Shown in pieces: positions 1 through 6,950 of a DNA stretch of 64,000 bases. Each line of letters opens with the position of its first letter. Position 1 is the first letter of the stretch. Made by a program: the position numbers and the translations under genes. Below the pieces are notes generated by a model. That model did no database searches, was not told the DNA's origin, and saw nothing but the letters and a program-made list of their open reading frames with translations. The DNA is from Deltaproteobacteria bacterium UBA2409 (lineage in GTDB: Bacteria; Bdellovibrionota_C; UBA2361; DDRT01), in the NCBI GenBank assembly GCA_002343185.1, contig DDRT01000001.1:20683-84682 (forward strand), read 5' to 3'.

Positions 1-70
1 CGACGCTCAGGTCCAGGAGCTTCGCTCCTCTCGGCTAATCGCCGATTCAGTCTTGTAATTTTTAAGTCCT

Positions 71-99
71 TTGACATAAATCTGCTTCTAAAATAAATT
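71..99 (+). promoter_or_regulatory. sigma70-type promoter of tRNA-Asn
   Basis: TTGACA at 71-76 is followed after exactly 17 bases by TAAATT at 94-99, which puts a start site close to the tRNA 5' end at 113. The -35 matches the consensus perfectly and the -10 matches it moderately. Assignment rests on motif and spacing only. Confidence 0.6.
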
Positions 100-112
100 C
101 GACATTCCATAT

Positions 113-185
113 TCCCCGGTAGCTCAGTTGGTAGAGCAGGTGGCTGTTAACCACCCTGTCGCTGGTTCGAGTCCGGCCCGGGGAG
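113..185 (+). tRNA. tRNA-Asn (anticodon GTT)
   Basis: A complete cloverleaf can be drawn. The acceptor TCCCCGG pairs with CCGGGGA at 178-184 and the discriminator is G at 185. The D arm contains AGCTCAGTTGGTAGAGC. The anticodon stem GGTGG/CCACC encloses the loop CTGTTAA with anticodon GTT, which reads AAC/AAU (Asn). The T arm is GCTGG-TTCGAGT-CCGGC. CCA is not encoded. The last 15 bases are the start of a direct repeat found again at 452. Confidence 0.95.
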
Positions 186-225
186 GAGCGAGTAGCAGGC
201 GAAGCCTGCAGTCGAGCCCTAACAA
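171..225 (+). repeat. tRNA-Asn-tail repeat, copy A
   Basis: The 3' end of tRNA-Asn (from GTCCGGCCCGG at 171) and its downstream flank form a unit that recurs at 452-504. It has 22 identical bases (171-192), a hairpin GCAGGC-GAA-GCCTGC, and the tail TCGAGCCCTAACAA (212-225). A repeated tRNA 3' end is typical of integrase attachment sites, but no integrase is present in the window. Confidence 0.7.
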
Positions 226-282
226 TAGAAGCTTCCGAACCAGTGAGGAAGCTTTCCTCGAACCGCTTGCAAAGCAGGATTA

Positions 283-310
283 TGGTCGGCGAGGCCGGAC
301 TCGAACCAGC
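283..310 (-). pseudogene. tRNA-like fragment (T arm plus 3' acceptor and CCA)
   Basis: On the minus strand the T arm GCTGG-TTCGAGT-CCGGC is identical to that of tRNA-Asn. It is followed by CTCGCCG, A and CCA, as in a tRNA 3' end. No 5' CGGCGAG partner is found upstream on that strand. The sequence there (to about 358) contains a D-arm-like TGGCGCAATAGG but does not fold into a full cloverleaf. It is most likely a tRNA remnant or a mobile tRNA-derived piece. Confidence 0.4.
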
Positions 311-387
311 TTATCTGTGATACCTGTTCGGGTCTCCGTCAGGCGCCTATTGCGCCATCATTATAAAGTTAGCTTTATTTGTTATCT

Positions 388-411
388 CCTAAAACGCTTG
401 CGCGTTTTAGG
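388..411. repeat. strong hairpin
   Basis: CCTAAAACGC (388-397) and GCGTTTTAGG (402-411) form a perfect 10-bp stem with a 4-base loop, between the two tRNA-tail copies. There is no clear T-run, so a terminator role is not shown. The rest of 186-530 holds further small hairpins (for example around 230-259) and no convincing gene. Confidence 0.6.
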
Positions 412-451
412 GTATGGCGAGTCCTTAGACTTTCGAGCCAAAGGCGAGAAA

Positions 452-504
452 GTCCGGCCCGGGGAGGAGCGAGAGTAGCGCGAAGCGCAATCGAGCCCTA
501 ACAA
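452..504 (+). repeat. tRNA-Asn-tail repeat, copy B
   Basis: This is the second copy of the 171-225 unit: 22 identical bases at 452-473 and the same TCGAGCCCTAACAA tail at 491-504. The hairpin between them has a different stem (GCGC-GAA-GCGC instead of GCAGGC-GAA-GCCTGC). The loop and architecture are kept although the stem bases changed, which suggests selection on structure. Confidence 0.7.
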
Positions 505-537
505 GGGATGATTGCGAGTTGGCGAGCAATCTATAAC

Positions 538-613
538 TTGGGGGTCAGGCCGGGAGGCCTGACCAGGCAAATGCTAGCAGCAGTCTGGTCAGGCCTCCCG
601 GCCTGACCCCCAA
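538..613. repeat. GGGGGTCAGGCC palindrome family, long form
   Basis: A perfect inverted repeat with 29-bp arms (538-566 and 585-613) and an 18-base loop containing GCAAATGC. Arms begin TTGGGGGTCAGGCC. Shorter relatives lie at 11147, 48341, 52393 and 58345, always between genes. This resembles REP/BIME-type dispersed repeats mobilised by RAYT transposases in other bacteria; no such transposase is in the window. Confidence 0.85.
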
Positions 614-711
614 CAACCCGCTTAATCACTAAAGATTGAAGAATTTTTGCTAAAAAGACCCTCTTTTTTTCTAAGTCACGATCTTCATGAAATTGCGAAT
701 AATTCTTATAG

Positions 712-894
712 ATGACCATGATCGAGATAAAACAGCCTAAATTAGTGGTAGTTGAGGGGGGAAAGGGGCAGCAGGATCCAATAGACTTGCTAAAGAGGAT
801 ACCCAAAGCAGAAGAATCGGATCACGCTCATCAAGCTGAAGCCTTTATAAGGTGTCTAGAAGCCCGACAAGGAGGCTCTAATGAAGCGGCTTAG
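712..894 (+). CDS. small hypothetical protein (60 aa)
   Basis: Not recognised. The short, charged open frame overlaps the next gene by 14 bases, which suggests translational coupling. There are two possible ATG starts (712 and 718) and neither has a strong ribosome-binding site. The C-terminal half is Glu/His/Ala-rich. No signal peptide or membrane segment is visible. Its claim to be real rests mainly on the tight overlap with the better supported gene at 881. Confidence 0.45.
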   Translation: MTMIEIKQPKLVVVEGGKGQQDPIDLLKRIPKAEESDHAHQAEAFIRCLEARQGGSNEAA

Positions 895-1264
895 GTACAT
901 AAGAGGAGTTGCCGCAAAAAACGATTCTTTAAGAGCGGGAAACCTTATATCAGAATCAATCCCCGGACTAATAGTAGATAGATCTTCTGAAACTCCACTT
1001 GAGGCTCTGAAAAATAAAAAAACAGGTGAAGAGATACCAGTTTATGGTTTTTGCCTTGAATCAGGAAAAACAAGAGCTGGGAATGCGCTTAATGTAAAGG
1101 TCTATGATTATTTTTCAAAAGGTAAGTGCGTTGTAGATATGAACTATCCCTTAACCCATGAAGCATTTCTTAAGGGCTGCCAAAATCTAGCTTCCGCTCT
1201 TAAGGGCTACATTGATTCTAACGAAGAGGCACATAAAGAGATTGTAGAAGGCTCATCCCGCTGA
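881..1264 (+). CDS. hypothetical protein (127 aa)
   Basis: Not recognised. The start is well supported: AAGGAGG at 869-875 lies five bases before ATG 881. The predicted product is a soluble protein with a basic N-terminus (MKRLRYIRGVAAK) and no signal peptide, membrane span or known motif. The 3' end overlaps the convergent PEP carboxylase homologue by 12 bases. It may form a two-gene unit with the 60-aa frame upstream. Confidence 0.65.
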   Translation: MKRLRYIRGVAAKNDSLRAGNLISESIPGLIVDRSSETPLEALKNKKTGEEIPVYGFCLESGKTRAGNALNVKVYDYFSKGKCVVDMNYPLTHEAFLKGCQNLASALKGYIDSNEEAHKEIVEGSSR

Positions 1265-3856
1265 ATCAACGCTTAACATATTGTGAACCATAATCATTTT
1301 TCTAAGTTCCGAATCTTTGTGGAGCATTAAGCAAATCAAAAATAGATTAGTTGCTGGATCCTTAAGAGTCCTAGCTTCTCTTATTGCTTCAAAAGTTCTT
1401 CGTACAAATATCGTTTCAAGTGCACCTGAATCATTTAGCTTATTTAGTGCAATATAAAGTTTTTGATAGTCACTTTCTATTTTTGACAATATCTCCTCAA
1501 GTTTGCCAATACCTTCCCCATAAACAGCTCTAACTATTGCTACTACTCTTGGAACATCTGCTCTTTGAAGAGCAAGGATCAAGCTTTCAACATCAGAACG
1601 AAACTCAACGTCTTCTGCGATCATCTGCTTAGTAAGATCGAAGTTGTCCGTAAGCTCTTCCATCATAGCTCCAGTGCCATAGAGGGTAACCCAACATAGC
1701 CTTGAGACATCCGACATAATATTATTTGGAACTGCTCTAAACTTTTCAAACTCTACAGGAAGACTTCTAAATAGAGGTCTTGAAGCAGTTTTAAGATCTA
1801 ATGCTAATAGAGGAATAATTTTTTGAAGTTCCTTAAAAACTTCCTGTGGATCTCCCCCTGGAACTCGATCTATAAACTCTTCGTAAGCTTTCTCTCCCTT
1901 TGAAAAAGCCCTACTTCGAAGTGTGCTCCATTCATCTGGCAACTTTTTAAACTTCGCAGCAATAAATCTCTCCGAACCTATAGAAAGAGTTCGCTGCACC
2001 ATGTTTGGATGGCCAAAAAGTTGCTGCACCCCTTCTCCTTGGATCGTTACATGGTTTCTATTTGTTCTTAAATTTTGATTAGTTGCCCAAACAAATCTTG
2101 TGTATAATCCTCCTCCTCTACCAGACCTTGGACCTCGCCCTTCTTCATGGAAAACTGTAATTCCAAATTCTTCCCCTATCTTGCTTACTTGATCTGGTGC
2201 AGTCCTTGTTAGCTCTCTTGAGCAGAAACCTCCCCGCATTGCCGAATCTGAAAAGCCCCACATCCAGGTAATTTTACCTTTCAAAGAAGAGACCTTTGAA
2301 TCAAAAATTCTTCTTGCAACTTCCCCTACTTTTCTTAAATCTTCCGGGGTCTCTGTTAGGGGAACTAAATCAAGATCTTCGATTCCGGCTAGCTTACAAA
2401 TAAGACTTGTTTGTAGGTAATGAACAGGGTGTTCATGTAAAGAAATTATAAACTGCCTAAATAGTCCTGGATCTTTCTGATTTGCTTCTTTTACCACATT
2501 TAAAAAGCCAATTAGTCTGTTAAATGCAGGGTTTGAGTTGATGCTGTCTTTAATTTCCCCAGAGAGTAAAATTTCCTCTATCGCGATTAACTTTTCATCC
2601 GGATCGCTAATCAGCTCCCCATCACCTCGCTTTTCCTTAGAAAGATCGGAGTAACCATAAGCTTTAAGAACAGGTTCTATGGCAGAATCTAAAACTTCAG
2701 AGTTCTCTCTTAGCTCATGCCTGACTAAAGATAGTCCAAACTTTAATGCTACTTCCCTAAGACACAAAAGCTCGAGTTCAAGCTCTGGATTCTCATCAAC
2801 TAAGACTTGTAGCTCATTTAAGGAACCAACGAACTGATCCGAAGTAAACTTTGAATTAAAAAGATCTCTTGCACTCTCAAGATCATCTATCAACTTATTA
2901 AACTTCTCGTGAAACAAAGTAGACTGGTTAACTTTAAGAGTTTCAAGTTTTCTAAGCTCTTCTTTGTATGTATCAATTCCTTCTCGTCTATTTGCAATTA
3001 ATATTGCCCTAAGATCTTCTGGGGTATGATCGGGTCTTCCATCCAAATCTGACCCTATCCAGGTTCTGGCTTCAGGAATTCTATCAGTAGATCTTATGCC
3101 TATTCTATCCAATATCTTGAAACTTTCCCTTAAAAATTGAATTGCTCCAGGAAATAGTGATTTTCTAAGTAGTCTTATAAATGAGCTTGCTTCCTCCTGA
3201 GGGCTGGGTTTAGTTGAAGATAAAACCGGAGCTCTGACAAGTTCTCTAATTTCTGTAGTTAAACTTCTTCCCTCCAGTAAGTTATTTGTGATTGTATTTA
3301 GGAGAAGTTGGATGTCGTCGCTTATTGCTTTATTAGGATGTGCTGTAAAAACAACTATTTCGGTTCTATTAAAAAAATATTCCGTATCTGCAAGACTAGT
3401 TAGTCCTTCATAAGCTCTTCGTGTCTTATCGCTTTTTTGTACACGATTAATTCTTTCAACTTCCTGAGAAATATTTATACCCTGAACAATTTTAGTTGAA
3501 AAATGAATTGCCGCTTTAATATACTCAGGGCTCAGTCCTCTGATTGATTGAACAGCCGATTCTATTCCTTTAATTTCTTCCTGACTCAGATTTCGATCTA
3601 TTATACTTTTACTTGGAGAAGAGACTTTACTTGTAAGTGGCAAAACTCTTACAGACATGAATCTCTCAAATTCTTTATAATCTAGATTCGGAAATAGCTC
3701 GGGGAACTGATTTTTAAACTCTGATGTAATTTTCTGAAGAAGCTCTCTAGCTACGTCAAGTCTTGTGTCAGGTGACTTGGCCAAATATGCATATATCTGA
3801 TCAACCACTCCTTGTAACGGATCTTTGGTGCCTTCTAAGATGGACTGAACAGCCAT
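1253..3856 (-). CDS. divergent phosphoenolpyruvate carboxylase homologue
   Basis: At 867 aa it matches the usual length of PEP carboxylase, which makes oxaloacetate from PEP and bicarbonate. Visible family landmarks in order are TAHP at residues 171-174 (catalytic His region), GSDLDGRP near 268-275 (family: GGDRDGNP), GFSDSAMRGG (family: GYSDSxKDxG), FHEEGRGPRSGRGGG (family: FHGRGGxxGRGG) and IQGEGV (family: EQGEV). Several conserved residues differ: TAHP is followed by NK rather than TE, and the protein ends VDSAG instead of the near-universal RNTG that closes the active site. Activity or regulation may therefore be altered. It lies 5 bases downstream of recR and is probably cotranscribed with dnaX-ybaB-recR. 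Confidence 0.75.
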   Translation of the reverse strand: MAVQSILEGTKDPLQGVVDQIYAYLAKSPDTRLDVARELLQKITSEFKNQFPELFPNLDYKEFERFMSVRVLPLTSKVSSPSKSIIDRNLSQEEIKGIESAVQSIRGLSPEYIKAAIHFSTKIVQGINISQEVERINRVQKSDKTRRAYEGLTSLADTEYFFNRTEIVVFTAHPNKAISDDIQLLLNTITNNLLEGRSLTTEIRELVRAPVLSSTKPSPQEEASSFIRLLRKSLFPGAIQFLRESFKILDRIGIRSTDRIPEARTWIGSDLDGRPDHTPEDLRAILIANRREGIDTYKEELRKLETLKVNQSTLFHEKFNKLIDDLESARDLFNSKFTSDQFVGSLNELQVLVDENPELELELLCLREVALKFGLSLVRHELRENSEVLDSAIEPVLKAYGYSDLSKEKRGDGELISDPDEKLIAIEEILLSGEIKDSINSNPAFNRLIGFLNVVKEANQKDPGLFRQFIISLHEHPVHYLQTSLICKLAGIEDLDLVPLTETPEDLRKVGEVARRIFDSKVSSLKGKITWMWGFSDSAMRGGFCSRELTRTAPDQVSKIGEEFGITVFHEEGRGPRSGRGGGLYTRFVWATNQNLRTNRNHVTIQGEGVQQLFGHPNMVQRTLSIGSERFIAAKFKKLPDEWSTLRSRAFSKGEKAYEEFIDRVPGGDPQEVFKELQKIIPLLALDLKTASRPLFRSLPVEFEKFRAVPNNIMSDVSRLCWVTLYGTGAMMEELTDNFDLTKQMIAEDVEFRSDVESLILALQRADVPRVVAIVRAVYGEGIGKLEEILSKIESDYQKLYIALNKLNDSGALETIFVRRTFEAIREARTLKDPATNLFLICLMLHKDSELRKMIMVHNMLSVDSAG

Positions 3857-3860
3857 AGGG

Positions 3861-4466
3861 CTATTCTAGCTTACTTCGCCCCATAAAGGCTCGTGATAAT
3901 GTAAAATCATCTGCGTACTCAACTTCTCCACCTTTCGGCATACCTTGAGCAAGCCTAGAAATGGCTACTCCAAAGGGAGACAGCATCCTCGTTATATAAA
4001 GTGCAGTAGCATCCCCTTCAACTGTAGAACTTGTAGCCAAAATCACCTCTTTAAATGCCCCTTCTTGCACCCTCATTTGAAGTTCGCTTAATTTTATCTG
4101 ATCTGGGCTTACTCCTTTTATAGGACTCCAAAGCCCATGTAAGACATGATAGTGCCCACGAAACTCTCCCGAGCGCTCACAAGCTATGACATCCATCGGT
4201 TTTTCAACAACACAAAGAACTGAGCTATCTCTTGATGGGTTAGAGCATATTGAGCACTTTTCCCCTTCTGAAAGATGAAAGCAGGTACTACAAAATTTTA
4301 TTGTACTTGCTGCTTCAGAAATAGCCCTAGAAATTGATTCTGCTAGTCCGTTTGAATGAGAAACTAAATGATATGCTAGCCTAATGGCAGACTTTTCACC
4401 TATGGTAGGAAGCCTTGATAGTTCTCTGACCAAAGTTCTTAAGGTAGTTGGTAGCTCCTCAAGCAT
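3861..4466 (-). CDS. recR: recombination mediator RecR
   Basis: 201 aa, the normal length. RecR works with RecF/RecO to load RecA on gapped DNA. The N-terminal helix-hairpin-helix shows LSRLPTIGEKSAIRLAYHLV. The zinc site has the cysteines of CSTC and CSIC, and the Toprim domain follows (VLCVVEKPMDV). The stop overlaps the ybaB start by one base and the order dnaX-ybaB-recR is a classic bacterial operon. The C-terminal G-E-V-E-Y-A-D element of the family is present. Confidence 0.97.
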   Translation of the reverse strand: MLEELPTTLRTLVRELSRLPTIGEKSAIRLAYHLVSHSNGLAESISRAISEAASTIKFCSTCFHLSEGEKCSICSNPSRDSSVLCVVEKPMDVIACERSGEFRGHYHVLHGLWSPIKGVSPDQIKLSELQMRVQEGAFKEVILATSSTVEGDATALYITRMLSPFGVAISRLAQGMPKGGEVEYADDFTLSRAFMGRSKLE

Positions 4467-4783
4467 TAAAAAAGTCCTGGAATAGAATTTCCACCGGTAA
4501 CTTTTGACATTTTATCTTTTAGTGCATTCTTGACCTGATTTGAAGCATCATTAAAAGCAGCTGTAAGCATGTCTTGAAGTACCTCTAGATCGTCTTTTGC
4601 AGAAGGATCGATAAATACATCCTTAACTGTATGATCACCTGTCATTGTAACCTTAACTGCACCTCCACCAGATGAGCCTATCATTTCAGAAGACTCGATC
4701 TCCTCTTTAGCTTTCTGAAGATCGGCTTGCATCTTTTGAGCTTGCTTCATTAATCCCTGTAAATTTCCTCCAAATCCTTTCAT
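4466..4783 (-). CDS. ybaB: YbaB/EbfC nucleoid-associated protein
   Basis: 105 aa. The small dimeric DNA-binding protein is usually encoded between dnaX and recR, exactly as here. The N-terminal helix MKGFGGNLQGLMKQAQKMQ and the glycine-rich SSGGGAVKVTMTGDH strand are characteristic. It overlaps dnaX by four bases (ATGA type) and recR by one, so the three genes are translationally coupled. Confidence 0.95.
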   Translation of the reverse strand: MKGFGGNLQGLMKQAQKMQADLQKAKEEIESSEMIGSSGGGAVKVTMTGDHTVKDVFIDPSAKDDLEVLQDMLTAAFNDASNQVKNALKDKMSKVTGGNSIPGLF

Positions 4784-6351
4784 TCTGCTCCTTCTATCTG
4801 TGTGCCTGGAAAAATCTCCTGAATTTGTTTTAGCTTGGGGTGTGACAATAGGTTCGAGGTTTCCCTCTCGCTTTCAGTTCTCTTTTTATCAACCTCCTCA
4901 CTAACCAAACTACCCTCTAAATTAGCAACTACTAGCTCAAGCGTCCACATCGCGTCTGGATCAAATATTTTGAGCGATTCTAAAATTTTTGATTTTTCTT
5001 TATTGCAATAAAGCACAACAAACTCTGGTGCGGAGGCTCTCAGGATTCCCTTAGCGAACTCTTGCACTGTTAGTCGTTTTAAATGCTCGGACAACATCCT
5101 ATTTCCCCGTTCCTCTACCAAAGATACAAAGCTTCTCCAATCCAACGATGCGTTACTTGCACTTTGAGTTTTTTTTGGAGGGCTAAAAGCATGCTTCTCT
5201 TTTGGCTTTTCTCCAAAAAGTGGGGTTCTCTCTAATAATCTTGCAATATCCTCAACTGGGACTCTTGAACCCATCCTTATAAGCAGTGCTTCAAACGCGA
5301 ATCTAGGAGATATTGATCTAAGAGCAAGGTCGCAGCCTTGTCTTGCTATGCGTTCCAGCTCTTGAAGATCTTGCAGGGATAGATGTGCAATATGTCTTGA
5401 AAGCTCTACCAACTCTTCATCAGAGAAACCTTCTTCTTTTAAGATATCTTTTGCACCGATAAAAAGAAGCAAAAGTTCTCGCAAGTGTGAGGCAAAATCT
5501 TTAATCAAAATTCCAATATCAATCCCTTGATTGCAAAGACTTGAAAATAGCTTAAGTGCCTCTGCTGGCTCTCGTCTGAGTACAGCACCAGCTAGATTAA
5601 CTATTGAAGCTCTAGCAGTTACTCCTAAAATCGCTACTGCGTCTTCTTCTCTTACTGCGTCCTGAGAGTAAACAATTAGTCTATCAAAGATAGTTTGTGC
5701 ATCTCTTACGCTTCCTTCGGCCATTCTAGCAACAATTCTAAAAACTCCGGGCTCTACAATTAAATTTTCTTCTTTTGCTATATCTCTTAAACATTTTTCA
5801 ATTGAAGGAATTGAGACTCCCTTAAAATCATAGCGCTGACATCTTGAAAGAACAGTTTCTGGTATTTTATGAATCTCAGTCGTTGCAAGAATAAATATCG
5901 TATGAGTTGGGGGTTCTTCTAGGCTTTTTAGAAGTGCATTAAAGGCTGAAAGACTCAGCATGTGAACTTCATCGATAACGTAGATCTTAAATCTATATCC
6001 TGGGGGAGGTGGGGTTCTAAAATGTTCTATTAGCTCACGAATCGTATCAACACCATTATGACTTGCTCCGTCAATCTCCTGAACTGCAAAACTTTTTCCA
6101 GATGAAATCTCTTTACAGTTTTGACACTCTAAACATGGTTCGCCATCTTCTGGTGCTTTACAATTTAGTGCATGAGCGAGAATTCTAGCTACTGATGTTT
6201 TTCCAACTCCCCTGAGTCCAGCAAAGATAAGAGCATGGCCAACTCTATTCCTTGCTATAGCATTTTTTAAGGTCTGAATTACAGCTTCTTGCCCCTCTAC
6301 ATTGGAGAATTTTTTCGGTCTATATTTTCTAGCAAGGACTAAGTACGACAT
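4780..6351 (-). CDS. dnaX: DNA polymerase III subunit gamma/tau
   Basis: The clamp-loader ATPase. MSYLVLARKYRPKKF is the canonical N-terminus, so I place the start at 6351. A longer frame reaching 6384 would run into the SRP RNA. Walker A is GLRGVGKTSVARI, the zinc module contains CxxCxxC (CLECQNC), and the Walker B-type motif is DEVHML. Domain III is followed by a variable tau region. An A8 run (coding strand; T's at 5169-5176) lies just after domain III. Slippage there would enter the -1 frame and stop at 5153-5155, giving a gamma-like product of about 399 aa. First gene of the dnaX-ybaB-recR operon. Confidence 0.96.
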   Translation of the reverse strand: MSYLVLARKYRPKKFSNVEGQEAVIQTLKNAIARNRVGHALIFAGLRGVGKTSVARILAHALNCKAPEDGEPCLECQNCKEISSGKSFAVQEIDGASHNGVDTIRELIEHFRTPPPPGYRFKIYVIDEVHMLSLSAFNALLKSLEEPPTHTIFILATTEIHKIPETVLSRCQRYDFKGVSIPSIEKCLRDIAKEENLIVEPGVFRIVARMAEGSVRDAQTIFDRLIVYSQDAVREEDAVAILGVTARASIVNLAGAVLRREPAEALKLFSSLCNQGIDIGILIKDFASHLRELLLLFIGAKDILKEEGFSDEELVELSRHIAHLSLQDLQELERIARQGCDLALRSISPRFAFEALLIRMGSRVPVEDIARLLERTPLFGEKPKEKHAFSPPKKTQSASNASLDWRSFVSLVEERGNRMLSEHLKRLTVQEFAKGILRASAPEFVVLYCNKEKSKILESLKIFDPDAMWTLELVVANLEGSLVSEEVDKKRTESERETSNLLSHPKLKQIQEIFPGTQIEGAE

Positions 6352-6368
6352 ATATAGGTATAAACTAA

Positions 6369-6455
6369 CATCAACCCGCATCACAATGAAGGACTGCTAC
6401 GGCTGCTTTCTTCCGAACCTGACCGGGTTTACAGATTCACTCGCACGGGTTGACA
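6369..6455 (-). ncRNA. ffs: signal recognition particle RNA, small bacterial type
   Basis: The minus strand carries the conserved Ffh-binding core GTCAGGTTCGGAAGAAAGCA with the GGAA-type tetraloop and both asymmetric bulges. The closing helix is formed by CAACCCG (minus-strand bases 6452-6446) and CGGGTTG (6378-6372). The total is about 85 nt, typical for 4.5S-like RNA. It ends about 20 bases before dnaX ATG 6351. The exact ends are estimated from the closing helix. Confidence 0.93.
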
Positions 6456-6495
6456 GCAAGCATACTACACTAAAATGAGGCTAACTACATCACGG

Positions 6496-6516
6496 TCTGA
6501 GGCAAATTGCCTCAGA
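6496..6516. repeat. 21-base palindrome upstream of the SRP RNA
   Basis: TCTGAGGCAA and TTGCCTCAGA flank a single central base. It lies about 40 bases upstream of the SRP RNA 5' end and could be an operator or the terminator stem of an opposing transcript. No T-run follows on either strand. Confidence 0.55.
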
Positions 6517-6596
6517 GGATGATCTCTAAAATCAGTAATTTTAATAAGTTAGAAGTTCAAAGGATATGGCACAAATACTGAAAATAAATCTACCAT

Positions 6597-6950
6597 ATGG
6601 TAGTACTCATTCAATCACTTCAAAAAGACTTAGCCTCAAAAAACCCTTATCTTGGCCTCCTAAGACTTACAAGAACATTCAGTAAGAGCTCCCCAATTAG
6701 AGCGGCGCTGGTTTCGAGAACTTTTGGAGCTAAGCCTGAACTTGAGACAGATCCGATTGCATGGAAAATCATAAATGATCAGGAATTAAATAGTCTCGAA
6801 TATGAATTCATATTAGAGCAAGGATCAACTAAGAGTAACTTTAAAAAAATTCCGAGCTCACTTGGCAAAAGAAGACATTACCCTCGATTAAAAGCATTGT
6901 GCAGCTCTAATAGACGCTCATATGACTCTTTAGTTTTAAGAAAATCTTGA
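6597..6950 (+). CDS. doubtful small ORF (117 aa)
   Basis: Not recognised. The reading frame has normal composition in its first two thirds, but the last 73 bases overlap the convergent DnaJ-domain gene, where the translation turns basic and looks like a shadow. No good ribosome-binding site precedes ATG 6597. An alternative 39-codon frame begins at ATG 6565 behind AAAGGA. I keep it as a weak candidate because 6517-6877 holds no other gene. Confidence 0.3.
   Translation: MVVLIQSLQKDLASKNPYLGLLRLTRTFSKSSPIRAALVSRTFGAKPELETDPIAWKIINDQELNSLEYEFILEQGSTKSNFKKIPSSLGKRRHYPRLKALCSSNRRSYDSLVLRKS

Noticed and set aside
128..478. Open frame of 116 codons across tRNA-Asn and downstream DNA
   Set aside because: It runs through the tRNA gene and two structured repeats; composition and overlap show it is not coding.
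382..570. Minus-strand frame of 62 codons
   Set aside because: Covers the tRNA-tail repeat and palindrome arm only; no homologue-like features.
531..806. Minus-strand frame of 91 codons over the large palindrome
   Set aside because: It reads through the inverted repeat and the start of the 712 gene; no start signal.
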